Assembly: GCA_001314845.1 (NCBI GenBank)
Contig: LJZQ01000011.1
Span: forward strand, 1 to 64,000
Direction of reading: 5' to 3'
DNA: 64,000 nt
From: Marinobacter excellens HL-55
Lineage (GTDB): Bacteria; Pseudomonadota; Gammaproteobacteria; Pseudomonadales; Oleiphilaceae
Positions within the stretch are counted from its first letter, which is position 1; the number at the start of each line of letters is the position of its first letter. The position numbers and the translations under genes were made by a program. This document shows, in pieces, positions 52,266 through 61,454 of this stretch. The notes below the pieces were generated by a model that was given only the letters and a program-made list of their open reading frames with translations, made no database searches and was not told the DNA's origin.

Positions 52266-53072
52266 TCAGGCCCCTTTCTGAAAAATAAACTCCAGGACAA
52301 ACTTGCTGCCATAGAAGGCCAGCATCAGCAGAGCGCAGCCCGCGAGGGTCCAGCGACTGGCGGTAAGCCCCCGCCAGCCCTTGGTGTAGCGCCCGGCCAG
52401 AAGGGCGACGAATACCAGCAGGGAAAGCAGGGAGAACAGGGTTTTGTGGGCCAGATCCTGGGCAAACAGGTCTTCAATAAACAGTGCGCCCGTGACGATC
52501 GCAAGAACCAGCACCACCACCCCGGCCCAGACCAGTTCGAATAGCAACGATTCCATGGTTTGCAATGGCGGCAGGTTGCGCACCAACAGGCTGTTGTAAT
52601 TGCGTTTGAGTTGACGATTCTGGATATAAAGCAGGATGGCCTGGATGGCGGCGAGCGTAAACAGGCTGTAGGCGGTCACGGACAGCGCAATGTGTGACAG
52701 CATGCCGTAGCTTTGGTCGGGTACCAGGCGAGAGGGGGCGTGGGTGATCAGCGCCATCACAATGGTCAGCGCTGCCATTGGGTAGGCGGCGAGGAACAGG
52801 CTTGAAACAGGTTTGGTCAGGTTCAGTCCCAGCAACAGGAAGGTGACCAGCCAGGAAATCAGCACCGAGCTCTTGAAGAAACTCAGGTCGAAGCCGCCGT
52901 CCAGGTGAACGGTTTGGGCGATCAGCAAGCCGTGCCCGACCAGTGCAAGCACACCAATCAGCGTAGTGATAGCCAGATTGCTTTGTACTCGCCCCCGGAA
53001 GTGCAATGCGTGCAGGGCAGTGCCAACGCTGTATAGAAACAGTGCGATAACCGCGAGAATCAGCGTTCCCAT
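52266..53072 (-). CDS. CcsA/YpjD-type membrane protein (cytochrome c assembly family)
   Basis: A 268-residue protein with about eight membrane helices, of the cytochrome c assembly (CcsA/ResC-like) family. The conserved periplasmic-side WxxxxW motif is not obvious, and the sequence is closer to the YpjD/HemX branch, which commonly lies next to ffh in gammaproteobacteria, as here (ffh begins 159 bases to the right on the other strand). The function is inferred from family: heme or membrane-protein assembly. Confidence 0.88.
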   Translation of the reverse strand: MGTLILAVIALFLYSVGTALHALHFRGRVQSNLAITTLIGVLALVGHGLLIAQTVHLDGGFDLSFFKSSVLISWLVTFLLLGLNLTKPVSSLFLAAYPMAALTIVMALITHAPSRLVPDQSYGMLSHIALSVTAYSLFTLAAIQAILLYIQNRQLKRNYNSLLVRNLPPLQTMESLLFELVWAGVVVLVLAIVTGALFIEDLFAQDLAHKTLFSLLSLLVFVALLAGRYTKGWRGLTASRWTLAGCALLMLAFYGSKFVLEFIFQKGA

Positions 53073-53230
53073 GACATCCTTAACGTGTTGTCTTTAATGA
53101 AAGCGGGTGCGGAGTTGTTCAGAGGCTCCGTAGTCTGGGTATAATGTCGTGATTATGCAACAGGAATCAAGCGGCCAGCCGTGGCGGCTTGATTTGTGTG
53201 AACAATTTCTCCGGGGTACGGAAGAGCAAC

Positions 53231-54619
53231 ATGTTTGAGAATCTCCAGGACCGGCTATCCGGTAGCTTGCGCAAGATCTCGGGTCAGGCGCGCCTCACCG
53301 ACGACAACATCAAGGAAACCCTGCGTGAAGTCCGCATGGCCCTGCTTGAGGCAGACGTTGCGCTGCCCGTGGTCAAAGACTTTATCGAGGGGGTTCGGCA
53401 GCGGGCAATCGGTCAGGAGGTTCAGCGCAGCCTGACTCCGGGGCAGGTGTTCGTTAAGGTTGTCCAGCAGGAGCTGGAGCGGGTGATGGGTGAGGGGAAT
53501 GAAACCCTCAACCTTTCAACGCGTCCGCCAGCCGTGATTATGATGGCGGGTCTTCAGGGTGCGGGTAAGACCACCACTGTGGCCAAGTTGTCGCGTTTTC
53601 TTAAGGAGCGTCATAAGAAGTCCGTCATGGTGGTCAGTGCCGATATCTACCGGCCGGCGGCGATCAAACAGCTGGAAACTCTGGCCGGTGAAGTGGGTGT
53701 TGATTTTTTCCCCAGTAGTGCCGACCAGGACCCGGTGGATATTGCCAATGGCGCCATCGAGGCGGCCCGTCGCAAACACGTCGATGTGGTAATCCTGGAC
53801 ACCGCCGGTCGCCTGCACGTTGACGAGCAGATGATGGGCGAAATCGGTCGTCTGCACAAAGCGGTGAATCCGATCGAAACCCTGTTCGTGGTCGATTCCA
53901 TGACCGGTCAGGATGCCGCGAACACCGCCAAGGCGTTTAACGATGCCTTGCCGCTGACCGGTGTGGTCTTGACCAAAACCGACGGCGATGCTCGCGGCGG
54001 TGCGGCGCTGTCTGTGCGTCATATCACTGGCAAGCCGATCAAGTTCCTCGGTATCGGTGAAAAAACCGATGCCCTTGAGCCTTTCCATCCCGATCGGGTG
54101 GCTTCTCGCATTTTGGGTATGGGTGATGTGCTCTCCCTTATAGAAGAAGCCGAGCGCAAGCTTGACCACAAGAAGGCAGAGAAGCTCACCAAAAAGATCA
54201 AGAAAGGCAAAGGCTTTGACCTGGAAGATTTCCGGGATCAGCTCCAGCAGATGAAGAACATGGGCGGTATTGGCGGCTTACTAGATAAGTTGCCGGGTAT
54301 GGGGCAGATGGCCCAGATGGCTCAGCAGCAGGTTAATGACAAGTCTGTGGGCCAGATGGAAGCGATCATCTGTTCGATGACGCCGAAGGAGCGTCGATAT
54401 CCGGATGTCATCAATAATTCCCGCAAGCGCCGTATTGCGACTGGCTCCGGTACCCAGATTCAGGACGTGAATCGTTTGCTCAAGCAGCATAAGCAAATGC
54501 AGAAGATGATGAAAAAATTTGGCAAGAAAGGCGGAATGGCCAACATGATGCGCGGTCTTGGTGGTATGATGCCGCCCGGCGGCGGTGGCGGAGGAATGCC
54601 TCCGTTCGGCCGTATGTAA
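53231..54619 (+). CDS. ffh: Signal recognition particle protein Ffh
   Basis: A 462-residue GTPase that, with 4.5S RNA, targets nascent membrane proteins. The N domain is residues 1-85; the G domain has [29 protein letters not shown] and [14 protein letters not shown]. The M domain is C-terminal, with the methionine-rich end [20 protein letters not shown] 53231 ([11 protein letters not shown]) is the conserved start. It is divergent from the CcsA-like gene. Confidence 0.98.
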   Translation: MFENLQDRLSGSLRKISGQARLTDDNIKETLREVRMALLEADVALPVVKDFIEGVRQRAIGQEVQRSLTPGQVFVKVVQQELERVMGEGNETLNLSTRPPAVIMMAGLQGAGKTTTVAKLSRFLKERHKKSVMVVSADIYRPAAIKQLETLAGEVGVDFFPSSADQDPVDIANGAIEAARRKHVDVVILDTAGRLHVDEQMMGEIGRLHKAVNPIETLFVVDSMTGQDAANTAKAFNDALPLTGVVLTKTDGDARGGAALSVRHITGKPIKFLGIGEKTDALEPFHPDRVASRILGMGDVLSLIEEAERKLDHKKAEKLTKKIKKGKGFDLEDFRDQLQQMKNMGGIGGLLDKLPGMGQMAQMAQQQVNDKSVGQMEAIICSMTPKERRYPDVINNSRKRRIATGSGTQIQDVNRLLKQHKQMQKMMKKFGKKGGMANMMRGLGGMMPPGGGGGGMPPFGRM

Positions 54620-54639
54620 AATGCCTTACACACAAAATG

Positions 54640-54664
54640 GGGAAACCGAGCGTTTCCCTGTTTT
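54640..54664 (+). terminator. Rho-independent terminator after ffh
   Basis: GGGAAAC and GTTTCCC form a 7-bp stem around CGAGC, followed by TGTTTT. It overlaps the -35 region of the candidate rpsP promoter. Confidence 0.85.
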
Positions 54665-54689
54665 CATTGGCGCTTATTTGGCATAGAAT
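54661..54689 (+). promoter_or_regulatory. Candidate promoter for the rpsP-rimM-trmD-rplS operon
   Basis: TTTTCA (54661-54666) and TAGAAT (54684-54689) are spaced 17 bases, with the rpsP ATG about 95 bases downstream. The -10 matches five of six consensus bases and the -35 four. Confidence 0.5.
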
Positions 54690-54783
54690 AGCGCCCCTTT
54701 CGAGTATGGGTCTTCACGCAGGCCGAGTTTGGTCAGGCGTGAATCGTACAAAGTTCGTAAAACAGAACAGGATATTGGTCGAA

Positions 54784-55023
54784 ATGGTAACAATCCGTTT
54801 GGCTCGTGGCGGCTCTAAGAAGCGCCCGTTCTACCATCTGACAGTCACTGACAGCCGCAACTCCCGTGACGGCCGTTTCATTGAGCGTGTTGGCTTTTTT
54901 AACCCGGTTGCTCGTGGCCAGGAAGAGCGTTTGCGCGTTGATCGTGAACGCGTTGCGTTCTGGGTGGGCCAAGGTGCCCAGGCCAGCGATCGCGTTGCAC
55001 AGCTGCTCAAGACTGCTGAGTAA
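54784..55023 (+). CDS. rpsP: 30S ribosomal protein S16
   Basis: A 79-residue protein, [20 protein letters not shown] at the N-terminus and [20 protein letters not shown] in the middle, both typical of bacterial S16. ATG 54784 is the family start; longer in-frame upstream codons are not supported. It heads the conserved rpsP-rimM-trmD-rplS operon, with rimM following after 29 bases. Confidence 0.98.
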   Translation: MVTIRLARGGSKKRPFYHLTVTDSRNSRDGRFIERVGFFNPVARGQEERLRVDRERVAFWVGQGAQASDRVAQLLKTAE

Positions 55024-55052
55024 TTGCACGTTACCACCGGGGTTTGGCAGGC

Positions 55053-55583
55053 ATGACACAGCATTCTTCGCAGGAAACTGTGATCGGCCAGATCACCTCG
55101 GTGTTTGGGGTCAAGGGTTGGCTTAAGGTCTTCTCTCATACCGACCCCAGAGAAGGGATACTCAATTACCGTGACTGGACTCTGGTTCTGGATGGTAAGC
55201 GTATTCCGGTGAAGCTTGAGGAGGGTCGCCGCCAAGGGCAGGGGATCGTCGTCAGGCTGAAAGGTTTGAATGACCGTGAGCTGGCTCGTACCTACAGTGG
55301 TGCTGAGATCAGGGTGCCGACAGAAGAGCTGGCAGAACTGCCCGCTGGGGAGTATTACTGGTATCAGCTGGAAGGCCTTGATGTGTTTACGGTTGAGGAT
55401 GAGTACCTGGGTAAGGTGCATCATCTGCTGGAAACGGGTGCCAACGATGTTCTGGTGGTGCACGCAACGCCGGACTCCATAGACCAGCGCGAACGTCTTA
55501 TCCCTTATCTGCCTGATCAGGTTGTGATGAGTGTGGATTTGAGCAGTACGCGCATGGTGGTCGACTGGGATCCGGAGTACTGA
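55053..55583 (+). CDS. rimM: Ribosome maturation factor RimM
   Basis: A 176-residue two-domain protein that helps assemble the 30S head with S19. The N-terminal RimM domain begins VIGQITSVFGVKGWLKVFSH, and the PRC-barrel-like C-terminal domain includes ELPAGEYYWYQLEGLDVFTV. ATG 55053 is preferred; TTG 55044 is possible. trmD begins three bases after the stop. Confidence 0.97.
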   Translation: MTQHSSQETVIGQITSVFGVKGWLKVFSHTDPREGILNYRDWTLVLDGKRIPVKLEEGRRQGQGIVVRLKGLNDRELARTYSGAEIRVPTEELAELPAGEYYWYQLEGLDVFTVEDEYLGKVHHLLETGANDVLVVHATPDSIDQRERLIPYLPDQVVMSVDLSSTRMVVDWDPEY

Positions 55584-55586
55584 CGA

Positions 55587-56345
55587 GTGTGGATTGGCGC
55601 AGTCAGTCTGTTTCCGGACATGTTTTCGGCGGTGACGGATTATGGAATTACCGGCAGGGCCACTCGTGAAGGTTTATTGACGTTCAAGAGTTGGAACCCC
55701 CGGGACTTCACTCATGATCGTCATCGTACTGTGGATGACCGGCCCTATGGCGGTGGCCCGGGAATGCTGATGAAAATTCAGCCTCTCAGGGATGCTATCC
55801 ATGAGGCTCGGGCATCGGCACCCGGCAAGGCCTGTGTGGTCTATCTTTCGCCTCAGGGTGAACGATTGGATCAGTCGGTGGTGGAGTCTCTCGCCGCCGA
55901 GCAACAGTTGATTCTTGTTGCCGGTCGTTATGAAGGCGTTGATGAGCGCCTGATATCGGCGGAAGTCGACCGGGAGGTGTCTCTGGGGGATTTTGTCCTT
56001 TCAGGTGGCGAACTGGCGGCGATGGCCGTGATTGATGCGGTAACACGCCTCATCCCTGGAGCGCTGGGTCATGCGCAGTCGGCAGAGCAGGATTCCTTTG
56101 CCGATGGTTTGCTGGATTGTCCGCACTATACCCGGCCCGAGGTTTACGAAGGTCAGGCGGTGCCGGAGGTTCTTTTGGGCGGTCACCATGAACAGATCCG
56201 GCGTTGGCGATTGAAAGAATCGTTGAGGCGAACCCGGGAGCGACGCCCCGACCTGCTGGAACAGCGGGTGCTTACGGAAGAAGAGCGTCAGCTTCTGGAT
56301 GAAATTTTGAACGAACCGGGTGCCTCTGAATCATCAGGGCATTGA
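55587..56345 (+). CDS. trmD: tRNA (guanine-N1)-methyltransferase TrmD
   Basis: A 252-residue SPOUT enzyme that makes m1G37 in tRNAs. [37 protein letters not shown] and [19 protein letters not shown] (the trefoil knot with the SAM site) are present. The start is GTG 55587, four bases after the rimM stop. Downstream rplS begins 25 bases after its stop. Confidence 0.98.
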   Translation: MWIGAVSLFPDMFSAVTDYGITGRATREGLLTFKSWNPRDFTHDRHRTVDDRPYGGGPGMLMKIQPLRDAIHEARASAPGKACVVYLSPQGERLDQSVVESLAAEQQLILVAGRYEGVDERLISAEVDREVSLGDFVLSGGELAAMAVIDAVTRLIPGALGHAQSAEQDSFADGLLDCPHYTRPEVYEGQAVPEVLLGGHHEQIRRWRLKESLRRTRERRPDLLEQRVLTEEERQLLDEILNEPGASESSGH

Positions 56346-56370
56346 AAGATTAGGTATCAGGAGCATTACG

Positions 56371-56727
56371 ATGAGCGGCAAGAACAACATCATCAATCAG
56401 ATTGAAACAGAGCAGATGACCAAGGAAATCCCTGCGTTCGCGCCAGGTGACACCGTGGTTGTTCAGGTTCGCGTAACTGAAGGTAACCGTGAGCGTCTGC
56501 AGGCGTTCGAGGGCGTTGTTATCGGCAAGCGCAACCGTGGCATGAACTCTTCTTTCACCGTTCGTAAGATTTCTTACGGCGTGGGCGTTGAGCGTACTTT
56601 CCAGTCCTTCTCTAAGCTGATCGACAGCGTCAGTGTGAAGCGTCGCGGTGATGTGCGTCAGGCCAAGCTTTACTACTTGCGCGACCTGTCTGGTAAGGCA
56701 GCCCGTATCAAGGAAAAGCTTAACTGA
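56371..56727 (+). CDS. rplS: 50S ribosomal protein L19
   Basis: A 118-residue protein. The N-terminus [16 protein letters not shown] and the core [20 protein letters not shown] and [20 protein letters not shown] are typical of L19. ATG 56371 has CAGGAG upstream. It is the last gene of the operon; a strong terminator follows at 56751-56780. Confidence 0.98.
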   Translation: MSGKNNIINQIETEQMTKEIPAFAPGDTVVVQVRVTEGNRERLQAFEGVVIGKRNRGMNSSFTVRKISYGVGVERTFQSFSKLIDSVSVKRRGDVRQAKLYYLRDLSGKAARIKEKLN

Positions 56728-56750
56728 TCCGGGCTCGGCCGATCAGTTTG

Positions 56751-56780
56751 AAAAAAGCAGCCTCAAGGGGCTGCTTTTTT
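56751..56780 (+). terminator. Rho-independent terminator after rplS
   Basis: AAAAAAGCAGCC and GGCTGCTTTTTT form a perfect 12-bp stem with a TCAAGG loop, ending in a T-run. It closes the rpsP-rimM-trmD-rplS operon and separates it from xerD. Confidence 0.95.
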
Positions 56781-56822
56781 TATGGTTAAATGGCGCCAAA
56801 GACAATGTTGTGAGGTTGACCA

Positions 56823-57728
56823 TTGCCCCGGACTGATGATGAGCAGTTGATTGCCCGCTTCGGAGATGCCATCTGGCTGGAAGACGGATTAGGCGAAAAG
56901 ACCCGTCAGGCCTATGCCAGCGATTTGTGCCGGTTGGCTGAATGGCTTGAGCAGCAGGCCGGTTCGCCCACGCTCCGGTCTGCTCGTCGCACCGATTTGC
57001 TTGCGTGGATGTCGCGGGGACTTTCTGATGGCCTGAAAACCAGTACGGCGGCTCGCCGCTTATCTGGAATTCGGCGCTTTTACCGGTATCTGTTGCGTGA
57101 AGGGCTGATCGTGGAAGATCCGACGCTGAGAATTGACAGCCCGCGCCTGCCTCGGCGCCTGCCCGATACACTCACCGAAGAAGATGTTGATACTTTGCTC
57201 ACCGAGCCAGACCCGGAAATTCCTCTGGAGCTTCGTGACAGAGCGATGCTGGAAATACTCTACGGTTGTGGCTTGCGGGTATCCGAGTTGACCGGCCTTA
57301 CGGTTGATCAGGTCAATCTGCGCCAGGGTGTTGTGCGCATCCGGGGAAAGGGTGATAAAGAGCGGCTGGTTCCTTTGGGTGAGGAAGCGGTAGATTGGCT
57401 GAGTCGGTACATGAAAGAAGGGCGAGGCGAGCTACTGAAGGGTAAAAGCAGTGATGCGCTGTTCCCCGGAAATCGAGCGACGCCGATGACTCGGCAGACC
57501 TTCTGGCACAGAATCAAGCACTACTCGGTTCGGGCTGGTATTCGTAAGCACCTGTCGCCGCACACCTTGCGTCATGCGTTCGCAACGCATCTGTTGAACC
57601 ACGGCGCCGACTTGCGGGTAGTGCAGATGTTGTTGGGCCACTCAGACCTGTCGACCACCCAGATCTACACTCACGTGGCCCGCCAGCGGTTACAGGATCT
57701 CCATCAGGTTCACCATCCTCGGGGCTAA
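56823..57728 (+). CDS. xerD: Site-specific tyrosine recombinase XerD
   Basis: A 301-residue chromosome-dimer resolvase subunit acting at dif with XerC. The N-terminal SAM-like domain includes RQAYASDLCRLAEWLEQQ, and the catalytic domain has the tetrad Arg in YGCGLRVSELTGL, HTLRHAFATHLL, LLGHSDLSTTQIYTHV with the nucleophile Tyr. TTG 56823 is preferred (GAGG eight bases upstream). It is a chromosomal XerD, not a phage integrase, judging by length and operon partner dsbC. Confidence 0.96.
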   Translation: MPRTDDEQLIARFGDAIWLEDGLGEKTRQAYASDLCRLAEWLEQQAGSPTLRSARRTDLLAWMSRGLSDGLKTSTAARRLSGIRRFYRYLLREGLIVEDPTLRIDSPRLPRRLPDTLTEEDVDTLLTEPDPEIPLELRDRAMLEILYGCGLRVSELTGLTVDQVNLRQGVVRIRGKGDKERLVPLGEEAVDWLSRYMKEGRGELLKGKSSDALFPGNRATPMTRQTFWHRIKHYSVRAGIRKHLSPHTLRHAFATHLLNHGADLRVVQMLLGHSDLSTTQIYTHVARQRLQDLHQVHHPRG

Positions 57729-57862
57729 TCTGGTATGTTACCGGCATGAACTTTTGGCGCTTGGCCGTGTCGCATCAAAAGGTCCGGTTGGCTGTTATCA
57801 AAACACGCCAACCAGGCAGGGCATTCGCCAGAACCCAACTACACAGAAGGTAAGTCAAACCC

Positions 57863-58594
57863 ATGAATCGTATATTTGTTGCTGTCGCAGGCCTTGTACT
57901 TGCCCTGGCGGGTGTCTCTGTTGTCACGGCCGCCGAAACCGAAGACAAAATAACGAAACAGCTTATGGATGCAATACCGGGGCTGAATGTCACTTCGGTG
58001 CGTGAGTCCGAGGCTGCCGGCCTTTATGAAGTCCAGAGCAACAACGGCGACACGATATACACCACCGCCGATGGGGTGTACCTGTTGACTGGCGACCTGT
58101 TAAAAATCACCGACAACGGCATCGCCAATGTCTCCGAAGCAACCCGGGCAGTTCAACGTAAAGAGCAAATGGCGGCTTTCGGTGCCCGGGGCATCATTTC
58201 CTATCCAGCCAAAGGTGAGCAGAAAGCGGTCATTGACGTCTTTACCGATATCGATTGCCCATACTGCCGGAAGATGCACGACGAAGTGCCGCAGTTGAAT
58301 GAGTACGGTATTACCGTCAACTATTACGGTTTCCCGCGCTCGGGGCCGGATACGCCCTCGTTCCGAAAGTACGAATCTGTGTGGTGTGCTGATGATCAGC
58401 AGGCGGCTATGGACGCTGCCAAAGCAGGTAAGACCGTTGCCCAGAAAGCCTGTGAGAACCCGGTAGAGGCTCAGTATCGGCTGGGCGGTGAAGTGGGCGT
58501 AACGGGCACGCCGGCGATTCTGCTGGAAGACGGCAACGTCGTCAGAGGTTATGTTCCTGCCCGAAACCTGGCCGAAGGGCTTGGTATTCTGTAA
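57863..58594 (+). CDS. dsbC: Thiol:disulfide interchange protein DsbC
   Basis: A 243-residue periplasmic disulfide isomerase. The signal peptide is MNRIFVAVAGLVLALAGVSV, cut near VVTAAE. The N-terminal dimerisation domain is residues about 30-85, and the thioredoxin-like domain contains DIDCPYCRKMHDEV with the CPYC active site. Cis-proline is in GVTGTPAILLEDG. It follows xerD after 134 bases that show only a weak inverted repeat (GGTTGGC/GCCAACC), the usual gammaproteobacterial xerD-dsbC pairing. Confidence 0.97.
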   Translation: MNRIFVAVAGLVLALAGVSVVTAAETEDKITKQLMDAIPGLNVTSVRESEAAGLYEVQSNNGDTIYTTADGVYLLTGDLLKITDNGIANVSEATRAVQRKEQMAAFGARGIISYPAKGEQKAVIDVFTDIDCPYCRKMHDEVPQLNEYGITVNYYGFPRSGPDTPSFRKYESVWCADDQQAAMDAAKAGKTVAQKACENPVEAQYRLGGEVGVTGTPAILLEDGNVVRGYVPARNLAEGLGIL

Positions 58595-58640
58595 TTCTGC
58601 AGCGGGATTGTTCTGATCCCCCACTATCGATTGAACTGTG

Positions 58641-58677
58641 ACCGATTCAGGGCTTATTCAGCAGGCTCTGAATCGGT
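58641..58677. terminator. Inverted repeat between dsbC and hom
   Basis: ACCGATTCAG (58641-58650) and CTGAATCGGT (58668-58677) are perfect 10-base arms around a 17-base loop. It lies 46 bases after the dsbC stop and 57 bases before hom. No T-run follows, so terminator status is tentative. Confidence 0.45.
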
Positions 58678-58734
58678 ATACTATGCCACTTTATTGCAAT
58701 CCATCAGCACCCCATCGGGATCAGAGGTGAGAGC

Positions 58735-60036
58735 TTGAAAGACGTTAATGTCGGAATTTGCGGACTGGGAACCGTTGGCGGCGGTACATTCAATGTTCTT
58801 ACTCGCAACGCCGCGATTATTGCCGGACGTGCCGGGTGCAACATCCGGATAGCCCGGGTGGCCAGCCGGCATAGCCGGGATGACCTTAATCTGGGCGATG
58901 TGCCGTTCAGTACCGACATTTACGATGTGATCAACGATCCGGATATCGATATCGTTGTGGAGCTGATTGGCGGTTACGATGCTGCCAAAGAATTGGTGTT
59001 GGCCGCGATTGCCAAAGGCAAGCACGTAGTGACGGCCAACAAGGCCCTCATCGCAGTACACGGTAATGAAATTTTTGACGCCGCCGAAAAAGCCGGTGTT
59101 GTGGTTGCCTACGAAGCTGGCGTAGCCGGAGGCATTCCTGTGATCAAGGCCGTCCGTGAAGGTTTGGCGGCCAACCGCATCGACACCATTGCCGGCATCA
59201 TTAATGGTACCGGCAACTATATCCTGACCGAGATGCGCGCCGGGCGTGAATTCGGTGAGGTTCTCAAAGAAGCTCAGGCGCTGGGGTATGCCGAGGCCGA
59301 TCCGACGTTCGATGTGGAAGGTATCGATGCAGCGCACAAACTGACCATCCTGGCCGCTTCAGGTTTTGGCGTTCCCTTGCAGTTCGATAAGGCCTACACC
59401 GAGGGCATTTCTACCCTGACCCCGAGTGACATTGCTCACGCCGAGATGCTGGGTTACCGCATCAAGCACCTGGGCATTGCCCGTCGTCGTGATGACGGCA
59501 TGGAGTTGCGGGTTCATCCGACACTTGTGCCAAAAACGCATCTGATCGCCCAGGTAGACGGTGTGTTGAATGCTGTGATGGTCGACGGCGATGCCGTTGG
59601 CCAGACCATGTATTACGGCCCGGGTGCCGGTGATGAGGCGACCGGCTCAGCCGTTATCGCCGATATCGTTGACGTGGCCCGTGCTGTAGCCAGCAACAGC
59701 CACCAGCGGGTGCCCTATCTGGGTTTCCGTCCAGAGGCAATGGAAGATTTGCCGGTGTTGTCGATGGAAGATGTTCAGTCCGCCTACTATCTGCGGATCC
59801 AGGCTTTTGACCACCCGGGTGTGCTGGCCAAAGTGGCATCGATCCTGAGCGAGCATGGCATCAACATTGAGTCGATCATGCAGAAAGAGTCTGAATTCAA
59901 GGATGGTCGTATTCCAGTCATCATCCTGACTCACACGGTTCAGGAGCGCCAGATGAACCTGGCCATAGAAGAAATGGAAGCCTTGGCCGATGTTGATGGC
60001 AAGGTTGTCCGCATCCGCGCTGAAAACTTTAACTGA
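58735..60036 (+). CDS. hom: Homoserine dehydrogenase
   Basis: A 433-residue enzyme making homoserine from aspartate semialdehyde, branch point to threonine and methionine. The N-terminus VNVGICGLGTVGGGTFNVLT is the NAD(P)-binding fold. Catalytic residues are in ALGYAEADPTFDVEGIDAAH. The C-terminal ACT domain (about residues 350-430) allows feedback by threonine. TTG 58735 is the start, with GAGGTGAG just upstream. thrC begins 11 bases after the stop. Confidence 0.97.
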   Translation: MKDVNVGICGLGTVGGGTFNVLTRNAAIIAGRAGCNIRIARVASRHSRDDLNLGDVPFSTDIYDVINDPDIDIVVELIGGYDAAKELVLAAIAKGKHVVTANKALIAVHGNEIFDAAEKAGVVVAYEAGVAGGIPVIKAVREGLAANRIDTIAGIINGTGNYILTEMRAGREFGEVLKEAQALGYAEADPTFDVEGIDAAHKLTILAASGFGVPLQFDKAYTEGISTLTPSDIAHAEMLGYRIKHLGIARRRDDGMELRVHPTLVPKTHLIAQVDGVLNAVMVDGDAVGQTMYYGPGAGDEATGSAVIADIVDVARAVASNSHQRVPYLGFRPEAMEDLPVLSMEDVQSAYYLRIQAFDHPGVLAKVASILSEHGINIESIMQKESEFKDGRIPVIILTHTVQERQMNLAIEEMEALADVDGKVVRIRAENFN

Positions 60037-60047
60037 CAGGTACGCAC

Positions 60048-61448
60048 GTGAGATACATCAGTACACGGGGCGACGCACCCGCTTTGGGCTTTGAAGACGT
60101 TCTGCTGACCGGTCTGGCGACCGACGGCGGTTTGTATGTGCCGGAGTCCCTGCCGCACTTCAGTGTGGAAGAAATTCGCAGTTGGCGGGGCTTGTCTTAT
60201 GCAGAGCTGGCATACAAGGTCATGTATCCGTTTGTGGAAGACGCCATCCCCGCTGATGAATTCCGCAAGATGCTGGATGAAACCTACGGCGTGTTCACTC
60301 ATAAGTCGGTGGCACCTCTGGTGCAGCTCGATACCAATGAGTGGGTGATGGAGCTGTTCCGGGGCCCGACTCTGGCGTTCAAGGATTTCGCACTGCAACT
60401 GCTGGGTCGCCTGCTCGACTATGTGCTGGAGAAGCGTAACCAGCATGTGGTGATCATGGGCGCGACCTCCGGTGATACCGGTTCGGCGGCGATCGAAGGC
60501 TGCCGCCGCTGCAAGCACGTGGATATCTTCATTCTGCACCCGTACCAAAGGGTGTCAGAAGTCCAGCGCCGGCAGATGACCACCGTACAGGGTGACAACA
60601 TCCACAACATCGCGGTCAAGGGCAACTTTGATGATTGCCAACGCATGGTCAAGGAAAGCTTCGGGAACCAGTCTTTCCTGGGCGGCAAGACTCAATTGGC
60701 AGCGGTGAACTCCATCAACTGGGCGCGGATCATGGCCCAGATTGTTTACTACTTTCAGGCATCGCTCTCTCTGGGCGGTCCTGACCGTAGCATGGCGTTT
60801 TCCGTGCCCACGGGTAACTTCGGCGATATTTTTGCCGGTTACCTCGCCAAGAAAATGGGGCTGCCGATCAGCCAGCTGGTGATTGCGACCAACCGTAACG
60901 ACATCCTGCATCGCTTCATGAGCGGCAACAAGTATGAGCAGCATCAGCTTGAGCAAACTTTGTCGCCGAGTATGGACATCATGGTGTCCAGTAACTTTGA
61001 GCGCTTGTTGTTCGACCTGCATGGTCGCGACGGAGCAGCCGTCAAAGAGCTGCTGGAAAATGCATCCAAGGGGCCGGTCAGCATTGAGGATTATCGCTGG
61101 AAACACGCTCGCAAGCTGTTTGACAGTGACGCGGTGGACGACAAAGCGACCTGCGATACCATCCGGGAGATCTTCGAGCAGAACGAGTACCTGCTGGATC
61201 CGCACACCGCTATCGGTGTTCGTGCTGCCCGTAACTGCCGGCGGGACAACGCTGTGCCGATGATTACTCTGGGCACAGCGCATCCGGCCAAGTTCCCGGA
61301 TGCCATCATCGAATCTGGTCTCACTGTGAAACCCGAGCTGCCGGCCCACATGGCGGACCTGTTCGAACGGGAAGAGCGGTACACGGTGCTGGAAAACAAC
61401 CTGACCGAGGTGCAGGGGTTCCTGGCCAAGCACTGGAAGAACGCCTGA
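60048..61448 (+). CDS. thrC: Threonine synthase
   Basis: A 466-residue PLP enzyme converting O-phosphohomoserine to threonine. The PLP lysine is in RGPTLAFKDFALQLLG, and the phosphate-binding loop is GATSGDTGSAAIEG. GTG 60048 is the start, and hom precedes it. Long gammaproteobacterial thrC form. recJ begins six bases after the stop. Confidence 0.97.
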   Translation: MRYISTRGDAPALGFEDVLLTGLATDGGLYVPESLPHFSVEEIRSWRGLSYAELAYKVMYPFVEDAIPADEFRKMLDETYGVFTHKSVAPLVQLDTNEWVMELFRGPTLAFKDFALQLLGRLLDYVLEKRNQHVVIMGATSGDTGSAAIEGCRRCKHVDIFILHPYQRVSEVQRRQMTTVQGDNIHNIAVKGNFDDCQRMVKESFGNQSFLGGKTQLAAVNSINWARIMAQIVYYFQASLSLGGPDRSMAFSVPTGNFGDIFAGYLAKKMGLPISQLVIATNRNDILHRFMSGNKYEQHQLEQTLSPSMDIMVSSNFERLLFDLHGRDGAAVKELLENASKGPVSIEDYRWKHARKLFDSDAVDDKATCDTIREIFEQNEYLLDPHTAIGVRAARNCRRDNAVPMITLGTAHPAKFPDAIIESGLTVKPELPAHMADLFEREERYTVLENNLTEVQGFLAKHWKNA

Positions 61449-61454
61449 CCCGGC

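Noticed and set aside
56823..57728. Phage integrase or mobile-element boundary
   Set aside because: The protein has XerD length and motifs and neighbours dsbC, a conserved chromosomal arrangement.
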